Below, one piece after another: positions 62,564 to 64,000 of a stretch of DNA of 64,000 nucleotides. The DNA is from KBS50 sp042666615 (GTDB taxonomy: Bacteria > Actinomycetota > Actinomycetes > Mycobacteriales > Micromonosporaceae). Below the pieces are notes generated by a model that made no database searches, had not been told where the DNA came from, and saw nothing but the letters and a program-made list of their open reading frames with translations. The translations under genes and the position numbers were made by a program. Every line of letters begins with the position of its first letter. The stretch's first letter is position 1. The stretch lies in NCBI RefSeq assembly GCF_042666615.1, contig NZ_JBHTDD010000020.1, positions 62,001-126,000 on the forward strand, in the 5' to 3' direction.

Positions 62564-62777
62564 TTGGCCGCGAAGGACTGCGGTAGGGGATGGCTGTGGT
62601 GGCAGCCACGCAGCCCGGTCGATGAAATTCGGTGGAATGGGCTTGCCGACCCGCGTACCCTGGTTGACCGCTTGACGGCCGAGGTGAGACAGCACCGCAG
62701 CGGACGTCCCCGCGCCAGGTGGCGGCCATCCGCCCCTGGACACGCGAGCGAGCAGCACCAGGACCCGTGGAGTCAGC

Positions 62778-64000
62778 GTGCCCGCAACCAGACCCGCGAT
62801 CGATCTCGACACCGACCTCGCCGCCGAGCGCGCGCACCTGGCCGCCTCCCGGGCGGCGCTCCGCCGGATGCGGGAGCGAGCCGAGGCCCTTTACAGCACC
62901 GGCGACAAGGTGGCCGGCGACGCGTACACCGCCGAGCAGCTCGGCCGGCACATGGCCCGCCGCGTCGCCGAGCTGGCCGATGATCCGCACACCCCGCTCT
63001 TCTTCGGGAGACTCGACTTCGCCGACGGCGATCATCACATCGGTCGGCGGCACGTCACCGACTCCGACGGCGAGCCGATGGTGCTGGACTGGCGGGCACC
63101 GATCTCCCGGGCCTTCTACCGCGCCAGCGTCCGCGATCCGCAGGGCGTCAAGGTCCGCCGCCGGTTCGGTTTCAGCGCCGGCGAGTTGACCAGCTTCGAG
63201 GACGAGCACCTCGATCGCGGCGAGGAACTCGGCACGGACAGCCGGATTCTGACCGCCGAGATCGAACGCCCCCGGGTCGGCCCGATGCGGGACATCGTCG
63301 CCACCATCCAACCCGAGCAGGACGAGTTGGTCCGCGCCGACCTGGACACCTCGATCTGCGTCCAGGGCGCCCCGGGGACCGGCAAGACGGCGGTCGGCCT
63401 GCACCGCGCCGCGTACCTGCTGTACCTGCACCGGGAGCGGCTGCGCCGCTCGGGCGTGCTGATCGTCGGGCCGAACCGGGCGTTCCTGTCCTACATCGCG
63501 GGCGTCCTGCCCGCGCTGGGCGAGGTGGAGGTCGCCCAGTCGACGGTGGAGGACCTGGTGGCCCGGGTGCCGGTGCGCGCCACCGATGCCCCGGACACCG
63601 TCACCGTGAAGCACGACCCCCGGATGGCGGAGGTGCTGCGCCGCGCACTCCACGCCAAGGTCCGCAAGCCGGAGGAGGCGATCGCGGTCTCCGACGGCTC
63701 GTACCGGTGGCGGATCGGGCCGGAGGCGTTGCGCCGGGTGGTCGACGAGGCCCGCCGGGAGGGCTTGCCCTACGGCACCGGCCGGGAGCGGGTCCGCGCC
63801 CGCGTGGTGGGGTTGCTGCAGAGGCAGGCCGAGGCACGCCGCGCCGAGTCACCGAGCGACGCGTGGCTGCGCCGGATGGGCCGGTCGGCGCCGGTGACCG
63901 GGTTCCTCGACGCGGCGTGGCCTGCGGTCACGCCGGCGGGTCTCGTCTTCGACCTGCTCGCCGACCCAGCGGCGTTGGCGGTGGTCGCCGACGGTCTGCT
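62778..64000 (+). CDS. helD: HelD-like RNA polymerase recycling ATPase, 3' end beyond window
   Basis: First 407 residues. The N-terminal coiled-coil (DLAAERAHLAASRAALRRMRERAEAL) is followed by the UvrD-like helicase domain. Walker A is GAPGTGKT (197-204) after AFYRAS and IERPRVGPMRDIVATIQPEQDELVRADL; DHHIGRRHVTDSDGEPMVLDWRAPISRAFYRAS is a HelD family stretch. HelD clears stalled RNA polymerase from DNA and in some actinobacteria confers rifamycin resistance. GTG 62778 opens the conserved coiled-coil; no strong ribosome site was seen. Confidence 0.82.
   Translation, partial: MPATRPAIDLDTDLAAERAHLAASRAALRRMRERAEALYSTGDKVAGDAYTAEQLGRHMARRVAELADDPHTPLFFGRLDFADGDHHIGRRHVTDSDGEPMVLDWRAPISRAFYRASVRDPQGVKVRRRFGFSAGELTSFEDEHLDRGEELGTDSRILTAEIERPRVGPMRDIVATIQPEQDELVRADLDTSICVQGAPGTGKTAVGLHRAAYLLYLHRERLRRSGVLIVGPNRAFLSYIAGVLPALGEVEVAQSTVEDLVARVPVRATDAPDTVTVKHDPRMAEVLRRALHAKVRKPEEAIAVSDGSYRWRIGPEALRRVVDEARREGLPYGTGRERVRARVVGLLQRQAEARRAESPSDAWLRRMGRSAPVTGFLDAAWPAVTPAGLVFDLLADPAALAVVADGL

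Overview
The window is high-GC DNA (roughly 70% G+C by eye) with actinobacterial features: many GTG starts, frequent leaderless genes (a TANNNT -10 box 6-8 nt before the start codon), an ssd / 6C RNA / HAD-phosphatase block, part of a type VII secretion (ESX-like) locus, futalosine-route menaquinone genes, a 14-gene nuo operon and a paaABCDE operon. The set fits a Micromonosporaceae chromosome (Micromonospora, Salinispora or a relative). The family is an inference from content; no species can be named.

Layout. 1-5.1 kb: partial ssd, a 6C small RNA on the minus strand, a HAD phosphatase, a Fic-fold protein with a degenerate active site, and acs. 5.2-10.9 kb: two exported M6 (immune-inhibitor-A type) metalloproteases in tandem. 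11-12 kb: an alpha/beta hydrolase lacking its nucleophile. 11.9-20.7 kb: ESX-like region with an SseB-domain proline-rich giant and its overlapping small partner, a mycosin, two WXG100 proteins, EccB and EccE, but no EccC or EccD. 20.6-28.8 kb: small membrane protein, GNAT, RarD permease, ECF sigma/anti-sigma pair divergent from a PhoX-type phosphatase, IclR regulator divergent from an MFS transporter, and a hypothetical. 28.9-50.3 kb: respiratory block, all on the minus strand: mqnC, menG, menJ, nuoA to nuoN, and a polyprenyl diphosphate synthase. 50.4-55.4 kb: a membrane protein/MerR pair and paaABCDE. 55.8-64 kb: two tandem exported serine-hydrolase paralogues, a VapBC module, mqnA, a 5'-truncated MFS gene, a TetR/flavodoxin pair with three operators, a FitAB module, and the start of helD.

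How the genes work together. The respiratory block links menaquinone head-group synthesis (MqnA, MqnC), the C-methylation step (MenG), side-chain synthesis (polyprenyl synthase) and side-chain reduction (MenJ) to Complex I, which reduces menaquinone. PaaABCDE and Acs feed acetyl-CoA metabolism. The ESX-like genes encode membrane, protease and substrate parts of a secretion machine whose motor (EccC) and channel (EccD) must lie elsewhere if it works.

The strongest candidates for something new are the SseB-repeat giant with its ATGA-coupled partner beside the ESX genes, the Fic-fold protein without catalytic residues, and the 6C RNA with three C-rich loops. Several regulatory sites can be read directly: a MerR-type 20-bp-spacer promoter, three TetR operators, two toxin-antitoxin palindromes and a possible DtxR/IdeR-like box. 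No rRNA, tRNA, transposase or CRISPR array was recognised.
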